DNA from: an archaeon GW2011_AR15
Lineage (GTDB): Archaea > Nanobdellota > Nanobdellia > Woesearchaeales > GW2011-AR15
Assembly (NCBI GenBank): GCA_000830295.1
Contig: CP010425.1
Coordinates: 974,952-1,038,951 of the forward strand
Length of the DNA: 64,000 bases
Direction of reading: 5' to 3'
Positions within the stretch are counted from its first letter, which is position 1; each line of letters starts with the position of its first letter. A program made the translations under genes and the position numbers. The notes beneath the pieces are model-generated. The model was not told the DNA's origin and did no database searches. It was given only the letters and a program-made list of their open reading frames with translations. Shown one piece after another: positions 26,348 through 35,510 of the stretch.

Positions 26348-27898
26348 CTAAATCTCAATATATTCCTTGAATTTTGAAATTGATTCCCTGTATTTTTTTA
26401 TTTCTTCTGCTTTTTCCTTCAGTTTTTCGAGTTCAGAGACATAGTGCGCCCTTATCTTGTCGAGGCTCTCTTTTCCCTTTACCAGCTCATGCTCTTTTTT
26501 TCTTATTTTAGCCTCCTTTTTCTCAATATCCTGTGTCCTGCTCCTGATATGCTCTTTTATGTTCTTTTTGTCATTGCTCAGTTTTTCAACCTCAAGCTTC
26601 AGTTCAGACAGCCTTTTTTCTTCCCTGTTTCGCATATCCAGCAGGTTCTTCACTTCAGCATCCAGCTCTTTTTTCTTTGTCTGGAAATCACTTTCATAAG
26701 AGCCGAGGACTTTCTCTTTTTCAGCAACAAGGTCAAGCCGTTCCAGCAGCTGGGTCCTCAGCATATTCAGTTTTTCACTTCTCTTCCCAAGTGCTTTTTC
26801 TTTTTCTGCAATTCTTCCCTTTTCGCTGTCTAATTCCTTATTCCTTCTCTCAAATTCTGCCTGCTCAGCTTTATTTGCGAGCCTGTCTTTTTTCATTGTT
26901 TTGTCCAGCTTCTGGAAGTCTTCTATCCTTTTTTCAAATTCCCTGGTTTTGTTTGCCAGTTTCTCTTCCAGTTTGATGACTCTGCTTTCCCTCTTGTTAA
27001 GCTCAAGGTCCAGGACATCAGTGTGAGTTTGCCTTTTCTTTAAGTCAGAAGACTCCTCTTTTAGTATTTCAGAAAACCTCAGCAGGTCTTTTTTCTTTGA
27101 TTCAAATGCGCTCCTTTCTTTTTCAAAAGAATCTTTTTTTCCGGAAATAATTACTTCTCTCTGCTTTATCTCAGACTCTTTCTCACCAAGCGCATTTGAA
27201 TATTTCCTGAGCTCAGTTTCCTGCTTCCTGAGGCTTTTGGAGGATCTTTCAAGCAAAGCCTCCTCTGCCTCCATCTCTTTCATCAGCTTTTCAATTTTTT
27301 CACGGGTTTTTCCAAGCTCAATCTGCCTGTTCTCAAGCACCCTGTTTTCCTCAAGTGCATGCCTGTAAATCAGCTTTGCCTTGTGCTCCCTTATTTTTGT
27401 ATGCTCAAACTTTTTCTCAAGAAGCGCCTCATACTCAGCAAGATGTTTTTCATACAGTTTCACGCCTGTCAGCTTTGCCTTGTAATCCTTCTTGTGCTTT
27501 TCAAAGCTTACTGCAAGCCCAGGCAGCTTATCTTCCAGCTCTTTCAGCTTCTTTTCCTTATAGTCAAGCTCACTGAATCTCTTTTTCAGCCCCTTGCCCA
27601 GAATATCAAGCTTCTTTTTCTTATCAGAGAGCTTTTTGTTGTGCCTTTGTATATGCCTGTGCTTTCTTTCAAGAGCCTCTTTCTCAGATTCAACTTTAAA
27701 CAGCTCTCTTTTCCTGGATTCTTTCTCATTAAATATTCTTTTCAGGCTGTGCCTGACAAGCAGCTCTTTTCTTGCAGCATCCCTCAATTTAGAATCAACT
27801 CTGCTGTGAAGAGACTCAAGAGCCTGCTTTCTTTCAGAAATCTGTCTCTCAAGCTCTTTCAGCTCTTTCTGTTTTTTTCCAGTCTTTTTTTTAGCCAC
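26348..27898 (-). CDS. long coiled-coil protein, 516 aa
   Basis: Almost entirely Lys/Glu/Leu/Arg heptads from residue 10 to 500, with no globular domain, Walker motif or membrane segment. It is therefore not an SMC or Rad50 but a rod-like structural protein, up to roughly 70 nm long if fully helical. The N-terminus is basic (MAKKKTGKKQKELKELERQI) and the C-terminus ends KYRESISKFKEYIEI. Likely a cytoskeletal or scaffold-like element peculiar to the lineage. Expressed from its own AT-rich promoter near 27930. Confidence 0.7.
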   Translation of the reverse strand: MAKKKTGKKQKELKELERQISERKQALESLHSRVDSKLRDAARKELLVRHSLKRIFNEKESRKRELFKVESEKEALERKHRHIQRHNKKLSDKKKKLDILGKGLKKRFSELDYKEKKLKELEDKLPGLAVSFEKHKKDYKAKLTGVKLYEKHLAEYEALLEKKFEHTKIREHKAKLIYRHALEENRVLENRQIELGKTREKIEKLMKEMEAEEALLERSSKSLRKQETELRKYSNALGEKESEIKQREVIISGKKDSFEKERSAFESKKKDLLRFSEILKEESSDLKKRQTHTDVLDLELNKRESRVIKLEEKLANKTREFEKRIEDFQKLDKTMKKDRLANKAEQAEFERRNKELDSEKGRIAEKEKALGKRSEKLNMLRTQLLERLDLVAEKEKVLGSYESDFQTKKKELDAEVKNLLDMRNREEKRLSELKLEVEKLSNDKKNIKEHIRSRTQDIEKKEAKIRKKEHELVKGKESLDKIRAHYVSELEKLKEKAEEIKKYRESISKFKEYIEI

Positions 27899-28065
27899 AA
27901 GAATCCCCAGGAGAATAAATTGTTCTGTGATGGTTTATATATATTTCGATTTGTTGTCTGCATTTAATTAATAGAAAAATATTGTATTTACTTAATGATA
28001 GTAAAAATAGGAATCTTTAAATATAGCCGGCTTTTTTTGATAGTATCTTTTAAGAAGGTGAAAAA

Positions 28066-28428
28066 ATGGACGCAAATCAGGACCTGGAAAAAGCATTAAA
28101 AATTTTACAATCAGTTCCAATAGACTCATGGAAACAAACTCAAGAAGCAAATACATTTGCAGCATATATAGAGAGTCCTAACGGGACACCATTAAACTTA
28201 AACTTAAGCTATCACATGGTGATGGGGCGCGTAGTTCTTTTACCCGGGCAAGAGGAACCTGAACCTAATAGAGGATATTATCTAAATATCAGAAATGGGA
28301 ACGATCCTCTTAATGTTCTGTATACCGGGGTAATGTACGAACCAGACAGTGAATTTGGAAAGATATATCATCAACTCAAGGAGGAGAGATTTGCAAGAGA
28401 ACATTTAACTTTGGAGGATGTATTTTAA
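28066..28428 (+). CDS. hypothetical protein, low-GC
   Basis: 120 residues, mixed alpha/beta, no signal or cysteines. Starts ATG 28066 after an AAGAAGGTG ribosome-binding site, with TATA-like TTTAAATATAG about 50 bases upstream. Codon usage is visibly more A/T-rich (TTA, ACA, CAA) than in neighbours, a sign of recent arrival or weak selection. No family recognised. It shares this composition with the genes at 35511 and 54315. Confidence 0.6.
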   Translation: MDANQDLEKALKILQSVPIDSWKQTQEANTFAAYIESPNGTPLNLNLSYHMVMGRVVLLPGQEEPEPNRGYYLNIRNGNDPLNVLYTGVMYEPDSEFGKIYHQLKEERFAREHLTLEDVF

Positions 28429-28444
28429 TTTTATTCCAGTTCTC

Positions 28445-28786
28445 TTATTTTATTATAATCCTTTCAGCAATAATCTCTTTTTCACCATTGTATTCAGATA
28501 TCTTTCCTGCAATCTCTACGCTGTCGCCAGGGGCAATTTCAATATCAGATGAGAAGACAACAGCATTTATTTCAGTGGTTTCTGCCAGCACAAGACGTGT
28601 TGCCTCTCCCTTCCGGCTTACTGAAACAACTTTCCCTGCTACCTTTACAGATTCTTCTGTTTCCCCACTAGTTATCTTGTCTATGGTTGTGTCGTTTATC
28701 TCAATCGACTCAGCAACAGCATAGATCAGGCATAGCCCGACCAGTGATACGAGTATAGCTATCCTTAGCAGGGTTGATTCTTTCAT
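28445..28786 (-). CDS. membrane-anchored OB-fold protein
   Basis: 113 residues: one N-terminal membrane helix (about 7-25, LRIAILVSLVGLCLIYAVAE) and an external OB-fold domain (about 45-113). The domain shows GETEESVKVAGKVVSVSRKG, LVLAETTEINAVVF and GDSVEIAGKISEYNGEKEII, which match the tRNA-anticodon-binding/YhcR-like OB pattern. Such domains bind single-stranded nucleic acid or oligosaccharide; an extracytoplasmic nucleic-acid role is possible. It follows lonB on the same strand with a 12-base gap and is likely co-transcribed with it. Confidence 0.75.
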   Translation of the reverse strand: MKESTLLRIAILVSLVGLCLIYAVAESIEINDTTIDKITSGETEESVKVAGKVVSVSRKGEATRLVLAETTEINAVVFSSDIEIAPGDSVEIAGKISEYNGEKEIIAERIIIK

Positions 28787-28798
28787 TTTAACGGGAGA

Positions 28799-30709
28799 CT
28801 AATGCTTTTTTGTTTTTGCCCTGAGCTGATGAAGTACTTTTTCATGCCCTTTCCAGTCAAGGGCAGTCTCAAGGACTTCAAGAATGTTTTCCACAGGTAT
28901 GACTTTTATTTTTGAAAGCTGCTCAGGAGAGATTATAATATCCCTCATGTTACTCTTGGGCACAATGACATACTTAAGTCCTGCTTCAATTGCTGCTTCC
29001 ACTTTGCTTGTCACACCGCCTACAGGCAGCACTTCCCCTCTTACAGAGAGTGAGCCGGTCATTGCATGATCCTGCTTGATAGGCACTTCCTTCAGCGCGG
29101 AGATTATTGTTGTTGCAACAGCAATGCTGGCTGAATCCCCCTCAACACCTTCGTGAGTCTGGAGGAACTGGACATAAATGTCATATTTGTGCTGGATATC
29201 CTCTCCAAAGTATTTCCTTACGATAGCAGTGACATTTTTTATAGCTTCCTTGGCAATTTCCCCAAGGTTTCCGGTTGCAATTACCTGAGACTCTTTTCCG
29301 CCAAGCGTAACCTCTGATTCAATAGGGAGTATAATTCCTGAGAAAGCTGCTCCTCCGCCGATTACAGCAAGCCCGTTTACCCTTCCGACCTGCTTTCCTG
29401 ATGTCCTTATCACTTCGTATTCCTTTTTCCTGTCTATATATTTGTCAGCTATCTGCTGCTCAAGTGTCCTTGAAATCTGCTTTGCCTTCTTTATGTGTTC
29501 AGGCTCAACAAGCTTATCTCCTTTTTCAGCAGCAACATCACCGGCAGCCCTTACAAGCCCTCCGAGATCCCTTAACCTCAGCGTAAGATGGCCTTTCCTG
29601 TTGGCCCTTTTCCTTGCCTCTTTTATTATCTCTTCGACAGCGGCTTTTGAGAAATGGGGGATCCTCTCATCTTTCTGGACTTCCTGGGCTATGAAAACAG
29701 CCAGCTTTTCCCTGTTTTCTTCATTATCCGGAATAGTCTCATCCATGAAAACCTCATAGCCGTATCCCCTTATCCTTGACCTTAAAGCAGGATGCATGTG
29801 CTTTACAGTCTCAAGGTTGCCTGCTGCCACGAGAATGAATTTGCATGGTACAGGCTCTGTCCTTACCATAGCTCCCGCCGACCTTTCGGACTGGCCTGTA
29901 ATTGCATACTTGCCTTCCTGCAGTGATGTAAGCAGCTCCTGCTGCGTCTGCGGCTGCAGTGTTGCAATCTCATCTATAAACAGCACACCCATATGGGCCT
30001 TGTGTATCATTCCCGCAACAACCCTGTCATGGCTGGGAGTGCCGAGCCCTCCGGACTGGAACGGGTCATGGAGGACATCCCCAAGCAGAGCTCCGGCATG
30101 GCTACCTGTTGCATCAAAGAATGGTGCCTGTTTTTTCCCAAAATTATCAACAATAACCCTTGGAGCAAGTGTTTTCTGCTCCATCTTCCTCCCGAAGTTC
30201 ATCATGAATATAAATCCGAACACAAACACGATTCCTGTCACCATTGATGCAGAATATATTATTGCGTTTGCAGTCGGGTTTCCCGGAACAAAGAATTCGT
30301 TCTTCCACAAATAGTAAGGCACAAGTGTTGAAATTATTATAAGTATTATCATGATTACATTCATATGGCTCATTGAGGTATTGCTCTGTATCTTTGCCTT
30401 CATGGCAAATTCCCTTCCTTTTCCGCCTGCCATTGTCCTTATCAGCGGCTGGTTTTCATCATTGGGATTCGGGAAAGACAGGATATCAACAAGCTTTTCT
30501 TTTGGCAGAAGCTCAGCAAGAGCAATGCCCAGCATGGATTTTCCGGTTCCGGGCTCTCCTATAAGCAGGACGTGCCTTCTCTGCCCAGCAGCCTTTTTTA
30601 TTATATTTACGGCATGCTCCTGTCCTATTACCTGGTCCACAATTTTTTTGGAAACAGGTATATCCTTTGTAGTCCTGAATTTGAGCCCCTTTGCCTTTTT
30701 TTCAGCCAT
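28799..30709 (-). CDS. lonB: membrane-bound ATP-dependent protease LonB
   Basis: 636-residue archaeal Lon. AAA+ domain with Walker [12 protein letters not shown], two transmembrane helices inserted before Walker B ([16 protein letters not shown] and [17 protein letters not shown], about 115-170), Walker [15 protein letters not shown], sensor [11 protein letters not shown]. The protease domain has [15 protein letters not shown] (Ser526) and [10 protein letters not shown] (Lys569) as the catalytic dyad. It is the main membrane-anchored quality-control protease in archaea, facing the cytoplasm. TATA AAATTTAAATACC lies about 28 bases upstream. An OB-fold gene follows. Confidence 0.97.
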   Translation of the reverse strand: MAEKKAKGLKFRTTKDIPVSKKIVDQVIGQEHAVNIIKKAAGQRRHVLLIGEPGTGKSMLGIALAELLPKEKLVDILSFPNPNDENQPLIRTMAGGKGREFAMKAKIQSNTSMSHMNVIMIILIIISTLVPYYLWKNEFFVPGNPTANAIIYSASMVTGIVFVFGFIFMMNFGRKMEQKTLAPRVIVDNFGKKQAPFFDATGSHAGALLGDVLHDPFQSGGLGTPSHDRVVAGMIHKAHMGVLFIDEIATLQPQTQQELLTSLQEGKYAITGQSERSAGAMVRTEPVPCKFILVAAGNLETVKHMHPALRSRIRGYGYEVFMDETIPDNEENREKLAVFIAQEVQKDERIPHFSKAAVEEIIKEARKRANRKGHLTLRLRDLGGLVRAAGDVAAEKGDKLVEPEHIKKAKQISRTLEQQIADKYIDRKKEYEVIRTSGKQVGRVNGLAVIGGGAAFSGIILPIESEVTLGGKESQVIATGNLGEIAKEAIKNVTAIVRKYFGEDIQHKYDIYVQFLQTHEGVEGDSASIAVATTIISALKEVPIKQDHAMTGSLSVRGEVLPVGGVTSKVEAAIEAGLKYVIVPKSNMRDIIISPEQLSKIKVIPVENILEVLETALDWKGHEKVLHQLRAKTKKH

Positions 30710-30765
30710 TCTAAACCGTAAAATGCACTTGGTATTTAAATTTAGTGATAGAAAATATGCAGATT

Positions 30766-31470
30766 TTATTTCTCGGAAACAGCAGATGAGTAATATTCAA
30801 CAGCCTTGGCTATATCATGCTTTGTTATCTCTGCCACTTTTTTATTGAGCTGGAATATTTTTGAGCCTGCAGAATCCCACAGGAAAGTCCCTGAAAAATT
30901 CCTTGAAGGCTCCACTATCATATCTGGCGGGACAAAAAAAGAGCTGTAGATATTCTCTTTCAGCATGTCCGGAGTTATTGAATCAATGTCAAGCTTCTCG
31001 TCCAGTATTTTTCTTATTATCACTCTTGACGCATCAGCAATCTCCTGCTTAGGGTCATAGTTTATGCATATGTTAAGGAAGAAGTGGTCGAAATCATGAG
31101 TCTCGCTGCTGAGCTTTTTCAGCTCTTCAACAAGCTGCCCTTGCAGATCATACCACCTGCCAAAGACATTTATGTTCATCTTATGCTCTATGGCTTTTTT
31201 CAGAAGCACTTTGCACTCTCCGTAAAGCGCTTTTTCACTTATGTTTTCTTTTTTTCCGAGAGATACTGTAAGAATAGGAATGTTTTTTTCTTTCTGAAGA
31301 TCCATTAGTTCAGAGAAGAAGCCTAAAAGTTTCCTGAAGTCCTCTTCTTTGCTCTCTTCTGCTGAATTCAGCGGATAAAGGTTTATCAGGACATGCTTCG
31401 GAAGATTCTTTTCCTCCGGAGTCCTCTGCAGCAATGCCTGCAGTTTTTTCAGGTCGATTAATCCGGGCAT
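30766..31470 (-). CDS. degenerate cis-prenyltransferase (UppS-like) protein
   Basis: 234 residues. The late part follows the UPP synthase pattern: [10 protein letters not shown] (for GxRxxL), [20 protein letters not shown] (for NYGGRxEIxxA), then [24 protein letters not shown] (for DPDLxIRTSGExRLSNFLLWQ) and [14 protein letters not shown]. The N-terminal catalytic P-loop with its essential Asp (normally HVAIIMDGNGRWA) is replaced by [14 protein letters not shown], and the Arg-Ser-Arg substrate site is altered. It therefore looks like a non-catalytic partner, as NgBR/Nus1 is in eukaryotes, or a highly diverged enzyme. The product class would be polyprenyl carrier lipid. Divergent from elp3. 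Confidence 0.7.
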   Translation of the reverse strand: MPGLIDLKKLQALLQRTPEEKNLPKHVLINLYPLNSAEESKEEDFRKLLGFFSELMDLQKEKNIPILTVSLGKKENISEKALYGECKVLLKKAIEHKMNINVFGRWYDLQGQLVEELKKLSSETHDFDHFFLNICINYDPKQEIADASRVIIRKILDEKLDIDSITPDMLKENIYSSFFVPPDMIVEPSRNFSGTFLWDSAGSKIFQLNKKVAEITKHDIAKAVEYYSSAVSEK

Positions 31471-31542
31471 ATATTTTTGGATATCTCAGATCTTTTTAAG
31501 AGTTTGGTTATATTTTTAAAAGCAGCCAGTTTCCCAGAAGCT

Positions 31543-33228
31543 ATGGAAGGATTTTATGAAGAGATAGTATCAGTGCTGAAAAAGAAGAAGCTTTCGAAAA
31601 AAGAGCTTAACAGGCTGAAGACCAAGCTTTCAAAAAAATACGGGCTCAGGAAGATTCCAACAGACGCAGATATAATCCTTAATGCTGATCCTGAATATGC
31701 AGAAAAACTGGAGCTTATCACAAAGCCGACAAGAACATTGTCAGGAGTCGCTCCAATAGCACTGATGACAAGACCCCATAAGTGCCCGCACGGGACATGC
31801 ATATACTGCCCCGGAGGACCTGGCAGCATCTTTGGCGATGTCCCACAGTCATACACAGGCAGGGAGCCAAGCACAATGAGGTCTGCAAGAAACCATTATG
31901 ACCCTTATCTTGTTGTTTTCAACAGGCTTGAGCAGTTCTTCATACTCAACCAGAACCCTGAAAAGACAGAGATCATCATACAGGGCGGCACATTCCCTTC
32001 GCTTGACGATAAGTATAAGGAAGAGTTTGTCATGTATGTATTCAAGGCAATGAATGATTTTTCGGACAAGTTCTACAAAAATAATAAGTTTGATTTTGTC
32101 TCATTCAAAAAATTCTTTGAGCTGCCGGGAGACATAAAGGATGCAGAAAGAACCAGCAGAGTCCAGCAGAAAGTGCTGAAATTAAAAAAGAGTTCCGGGC
32201 TTGAAAAAGAAAAGAAGAGAAATGAGAGCTCAAGAATAAGATGCGTAGGCCTCACAATAGAGACAAAGCCTGACTGGGGGCTCCTTAAGCAGGGAAACGA
32301 GATGCTGGAATATGGCTGCACAAGAGTCGAGCTTGGAGTCCAGGCAACAGATGACAGGATACAGAGGTTCACAAACAGGGGACATGGCATAAAGGAGACA
32401 GTAGAGAGCACAAGGATACTGAAAGACCTTGGATTCAAGATAAATTATCACATGATGCCAGGGCTTCCGCTCAGCAGCCCTGAAAAAGACCTTGAGATGC
32501 TCAGGGAAACAATAGAAAACCCAGATTTCAAGCCGGACATGTTCAAGATATATCCGACAATGGTGCTGAAAGGCACAGCGCTTTACAGGATGTGGCAAAA
32601 AGGAAAATACCTGCCAATGACGAGAGAAACAGCAGCGGAAATAATTTCAGAGTTCAAGCGCTACATACCGCGCTGGGTGAGGATAATGAGGGTCCAGAGG
32701 GATATTCCCACATATGTCACAGAAGCCGGGGTTGACAGGACTAATCTCAGGCAGTATGTTGAAGAAAAACTCAGGCAGAAAAAAATTGCATGCAGATGCA
32801 TAAGGTGCAGAGAAGCGGGACTTGTCTCAAGAAAGGAAAACATCAGCAAAATTATTCCTGAGCTTTTTGTTGAAGAATACGAGGCAAGCAGGGGAAGAGA
32901 ATTTTTTATTTCTTTTGAGAGCCGTGACAGGAAAGTGCTTTTCGGCTACTGCAGGCTGAGATTCCCCTCGCAGTTTTTGAGGAAAGAAATAACAGAGGGG
33001 AGCGCACTGCTGAGGGAGCTGCATGTTGTGGGAACAGCAACAGGGATAGGGGGGGAAGGGAATGTGCAGCACAGGGGCATGGGGAAAAAGCTGCTTGAGA
33101 AAGCAGAGAAAATTGCCTTAGAGAATGGCAAGAGCAAGATGGTCGTCATTTCAGGGGTCGGAGTAAGGGAATATTACAGGAAGCTTGGATATAAGAGACA
33201 AGGACCATACATGGCAAAATTACTCTGA
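31543..33228 (+). CDS. elp3: Elp3, tRNA uridine-34 acetyltransferase (radical SAM/GNAT)
   Basis: 561 residues from ATG 31543; the frame is open from 31477, but TATA ATATTTTTAAAAG sits about 25 bases upstream of 31543. Radical SAM domain with the Elp3 cluster motif CPHGTCIYCPGGPGS (Cx4CxxC), GGTFPSLD, CVGLTIETKPDW and GLPLSSPEKD. A CRCIRCREAG segment (Cys-rich) lies before the C-terminal GNAT domain with LLRELHVVGTA and QHRGMGKKLLEKAEKIA (acetyl-CoA loop). It starts cm5U-type modification at wobble U34 of tRNAs. Neighbours Kae1 and DtdA are elsewhere in the window. Confidence 0.97.
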   Translation: MEGFYEEIVSVLKKKKLSKKELNRLKTKLSKKYGLRKIPTDADIILNADPEYAEKLELITKPTRTLSGVAPIALMTRPHKCPHGTCIYCPGGPGSIFGDVPQSYTGREPSTMRSARNHYDPYLVVFNRLEQFFILNQNPEKTEIIIQGGTFPSLDDKYKEEFVMYVFKAMNDFSDKFYKNNKFDFVSFKKFFELPGDIKDAERTSRVQQKVLKLKKSSGLEKEKKRNESSRIRCVGLTIETKPDWGLLKQGNEMLEYGCTRVELGVQATDDRIQRFTNRGHGIKETVESTRILKDLGFKINYHMMPGLPLSSPEKDLEMLRETIENPDFKPDMFKIYPTMVLKGTALYRMWQKGKYLPMTRETAAEIISEFKRYIPRWVRIMRVQRDIPTYVTEAGVDRTNLRQYVEEKLRQKKIACRCIRCREAGLVSRKENISKIIPELFVEEYEASRGREFFISFESRDRKVLFGYCRLRFPSQFLRKEITEGSALLRELHVVGTATGIGGEGNVQHRGMGKKLLEKAEKIALENGKSKMVVISGVGVREYYRKLGYKRQGPYMAKLL

Positions 33229-33271
33229 TATTCAGATAAATTTAAATATCCTCTTTTTCATTGTCACTGAA

Positions 33272-33535
33272 ATGACGAATGCCCAGGGCTTCCTGGATGA
33301 GATTATTATTAATATCAAGACAAGCATTGCTACTGGCATTGATGTTTCTTCTGTTAAATTCTGCGAAACTCTCTGCAATCCCCCTTTTCTTATGAATGAG
33401 CGCGGGAAGTGCAACATGTATGTAGAAAGGCCTGAATTAAAAGAAGCATATATATGCCCTTATCTAAAGAAAGAAGACAGATGCGGCAAGGACTCAAGAA
33501 CTCCGTTAGGTAAAAATTACCTTACCTATGCATAA
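33272..33535 (+). CDS. small cysteine-rich protein
   Basis: 87 residues from ATG 33272; the frame is open from 33185, but TTTAAATATC at 33241-33250 marks a start about 25 bases later. An N-terminal helix (FLDEIIINIKTSIATGID) precedes a cysteine cluster: FCETLCNPPF, GKCNMYV, YICPYL and DRCGKD, giving six Cys in about 45 residues, arranged C-x3-C-x10-C-x14-C-x7-C plus extra. This could bind zinc or an iron-sulfur cluster. No family recognised. Confidence 0.65.
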   Translation: MTNAQGFLDEIIINIKTSIATGIDVSSVKFCETLCNPPFLMNERGKCNMYVERPELKEAYICPYLKKEDRCGKDSRTPLGKNYLTYA

Positions 33536-33596
33536 TTACCCAAAATTATTTAAAGAATATAATACTCACACAATTCTATAAGGTGTTTTTCGGGTT

Positions 33597-33887
33597 ATGA
33601 GTAAAATAAGACTGTTAGTTTTAGACGTTCTAAAACCACACGAGCCGTCAATAATGCGGATTGCTACAGCATTAAGCGACCTTGAGGGAGTTGATGGCGC
33701 AGATATTACGGTATATGAGATAGACAGCAAAGTGGAGAACGTAAAAGTCACGCTGCAGGGCAAGGATATTGATTTCGCGCAGGTCAAGGAAATAATGGAA
33801 GAGAATGGCGCTTCTATACACAGTATCGACAAGGTATCAACCGGAGCTGTGATTGTTGAGGAGGCCCATACCCATCAGGATACTTAA
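33597..33887 (+). CDS. DUF211 protein
   Basis: 96 residues matching the archaeal DUF211 family: IRLLVLDVLKPHEPSIMRIA, then the ferredoxin-like beta-alpha-beta pattern ending in GASIHSIDKVSTG and a His/Glu end VEEAHTHQDT. The family forms oligomeric ferredoxin-like rings and often precedes a VIT1/CCC1-like transporter gene, as here (gap 15 bases). A role in metal sensing or supply for the transporter is inferred. Function otherwise unknown. Confidence 0.88.
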   Translation: MSKIRLLVLDVLKPHEPSIMRIATALSDLEGVDGADITVYEIDSKVENVKVTLQGKDIDFAQVKEIMEENGASIHSIDKVSTGAVIVEEAHTHQDT

Positions 33888-33902
33888 TCCAGATGAAAAC
33901 TC

Positions 33903-34484
33903 ATGGAATTCTTAAAAAAATTAAAGGAATACAACAGGATTGCAAAAATTTCTGAGATAGCAAGAAGATACTTTGTAATGAATTCTTTTGACGGCATACT
34001 TACTATACTGGGCATCCTCATAGGAACCTATGTTGCAAAAGTGGAGAGCCCGCACATTATCATTTCCACGGGAATTGCAGCAAGCATTGCCATGGCTGTT
34101 TCAGGCATGTGGGGAACATATCTGACTGAAGAGGCAGAGCGAAAAAAGAAGCTGAAGGATTTAAGAAAGCATATCATGGTGGACCTGGAGAAGACCAAGC
34201 TTGGGGAAGCGGAAAGGGCAGCTGCAATAATAGTGTCTTTCATAGACGGAGCTGCGCCATTCCTTTCAGCAGTGATTGTGCTCATACCTTTTTTCCTTAT
34301 TAACCTTATCAACCTTCAGATTGCATATTCAATCAGCATAGCACTGGCGTTTGTGCTCCTTATAATACTCGGCGGGTTCCTGGGGCATATATCAAAAGAA
34401 AGCATACTGAAGAATGCACTGAAGATGCTGCTTGCAGGCATTGTTTCTGTGGTATTGATACTCCTTCTTGGCAGCTATGGTTAA
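33903..34484 (+). CDS. VIT1/CCC1-like iron/manganese transporter
   Basis: 193 residues with the family layout: an opening amphipathic segment, then FDGILTILGILIGTYVA (TM1), IISTGIAASIAMAVSGMWGTYLTEEAE (TM2 into the cytoplasmic metal-binding helix), a Lys/Glu-rich region, and three further TM helices (AAPFLSAVIVLIPFFLIN, IAYSISIALAFVLLIILGGF, LKMLLAGIVSVVLILLLGSY). CCC1/VIT proteins move Fe2+ or Mn2+ out of the cytoplasm. Co-transcribed with DUF211. Confidence 0.85.
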   Translation: MEFLKKLKEYNRIAKISEIARRYFVMNSFDGILTILGILIGTYVAKVESPHIIISTGIAASIAMAVSGMWGTYLTEEAERKKKLKDLRKHIMVDLEKTKLGEAERAAAIIVSFIDGAAPFLSAVIVLIPFFLINLINLQIAYSISIALAFVLLIILGGFLGHISKESILKNALKMLLAGIVSVVLILLLGSYG

Positions 34485-34516
34485 TTTTTTAAATGAGGCA
34501 GTCCTCTTCCGCAAAT

Positions 34517-35479
34517 ATGGAACTAAAAGCTTTCCCTGACAAGGAAGACATAAAGCTGAAAAAAGCCTTTGAGGAGAGGTACAGGATGCTTCTCGGAGAG
34601 AGGTTTGAGGAGTATATGAAGTATTCGCTTTCTTTTCTTACAAGGTCAATAAGGGTAAATACAGTCAAAGCTTCTGTTAAAGATGTGAGAAGAAGGCTGG
34701 AGGAAAAGGGATGGAAGCTTTATCAGATCCCTTTCTGCAAAGAAGGCTTCTGGGTTGAGCATGAAACAGGAAGGATTGATATCGGAAATACAAGAGAGCA
34801 CGCGCTCGGCTATTATTATGTCCAGGAAGCGGCTTCTATGATACCCCCGATTGTGCTGGGCCCAAAAAAGCATGAGCTGATACTTGACATGTGCGCTGCT
34901 CCGGGAAGCAAGACAACACAGATAGCGCAGTATATGGGGAATACAGGCCTTCTCATAGCGAATGACCTCACAGGAGACAGGATGAAGCCTCTCGGCATAA
35001 ACATCCAGAGGATGGGGCTTACTAATGTAATTATCACGAAAATGTACGGCCAGTGGTTCAGCAGGAGAAAAATAGAGTTTGACGGGGTGCTTGTCGATGC
35101 TCCGTGCTCAGGCACAGGCACGATAAGGAAAAGCCTGAAGACGCTTACAATATGGAATCCCGGGATGATTGAAAGGCTGGCAGCAACCCAGAGAAAGCTT
35201 ATCTCAACAGGCTTTGAAAGCCTGAAGAAAGGCGGAGTTATGGTGTATTCGACATGCTCAACAGAACCATTAGAGAATGAGGCAGTTATTTCTTATTTGT
35301 TGGAAAGCCGCAAAGCCGCAAAAATTGAAGAGATTAAGATGGATTTAAAGAGGTCTGAGCCTGTCATGGAATTTGAAGGTCAGAAATTCAATCCTGAAGT
35401 CAAGAAATGTTTAAGATTGTGGCCGCAGGATAATAATACAGAGGGTTTTTTTGTGTGTAGAATAAGAAAAACCAGTTAA
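34517..35479 (+). CDS. NOP2/Sun-family RNA (cytosine-C5) methyltransferase
   Basis: About 320 residues from ATG 34517 (the frame opens at 34493, but ATTTTTTAAAT lies about 28 bases before 34517). SAM-binding motif I LDMCAAPGSKTTQIAQ, motif IV catalytic DAPCSGTGTIRKS, motif VI second catalytic Cys in VYSTCSTEPLENEAVI, and the N-terminal RNA-binding region with SFLTRSIRVNT. It uses SAM to form m5C in tRNA or rRNA. The archaeal NSUN6-like group has this size. Gene follows the VIT transporter by 32 bases. Confidence 0.93.
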   Translation: MELKAFPDKEDIKLKKAFEERYRMLLGERFEEYMKYSLSFLTRSIRVNTVKASVKDVRRRLEEKGWKLYQIPFCKEGFWVEHETGRIDIGNTREHALGYYYVQEAASMIPPIVLGPKKHELILDMCAAPGSKTTQIAQYMGNTGLLIANDLTGDRMKPLGINIQRMGLTNVIITKMYGQWFSRRKIEFDGVLVDAPCSGTGTIRKSLKTLTIWNPGMIERLAATQRKLISTGFESLKKGGVMVYSTCSTEPLENEAVISYLLESRKAAKIEEIKMDLKRSEPVMEFEGQKFNPEVKKCLRLWPQDNNTEGFFVCRIRKTS

Positions 35480-35510
35480 GCTTATAAATAAATTCTATCT
35501 CGCTGAAAAA

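Noticed and set aside
33185..33271. Upstream extension of the cysteine-rich gene into elp3
   Set aside because: It would overlap Elp3 coding sequence, and the TATA box supports the later ATG.
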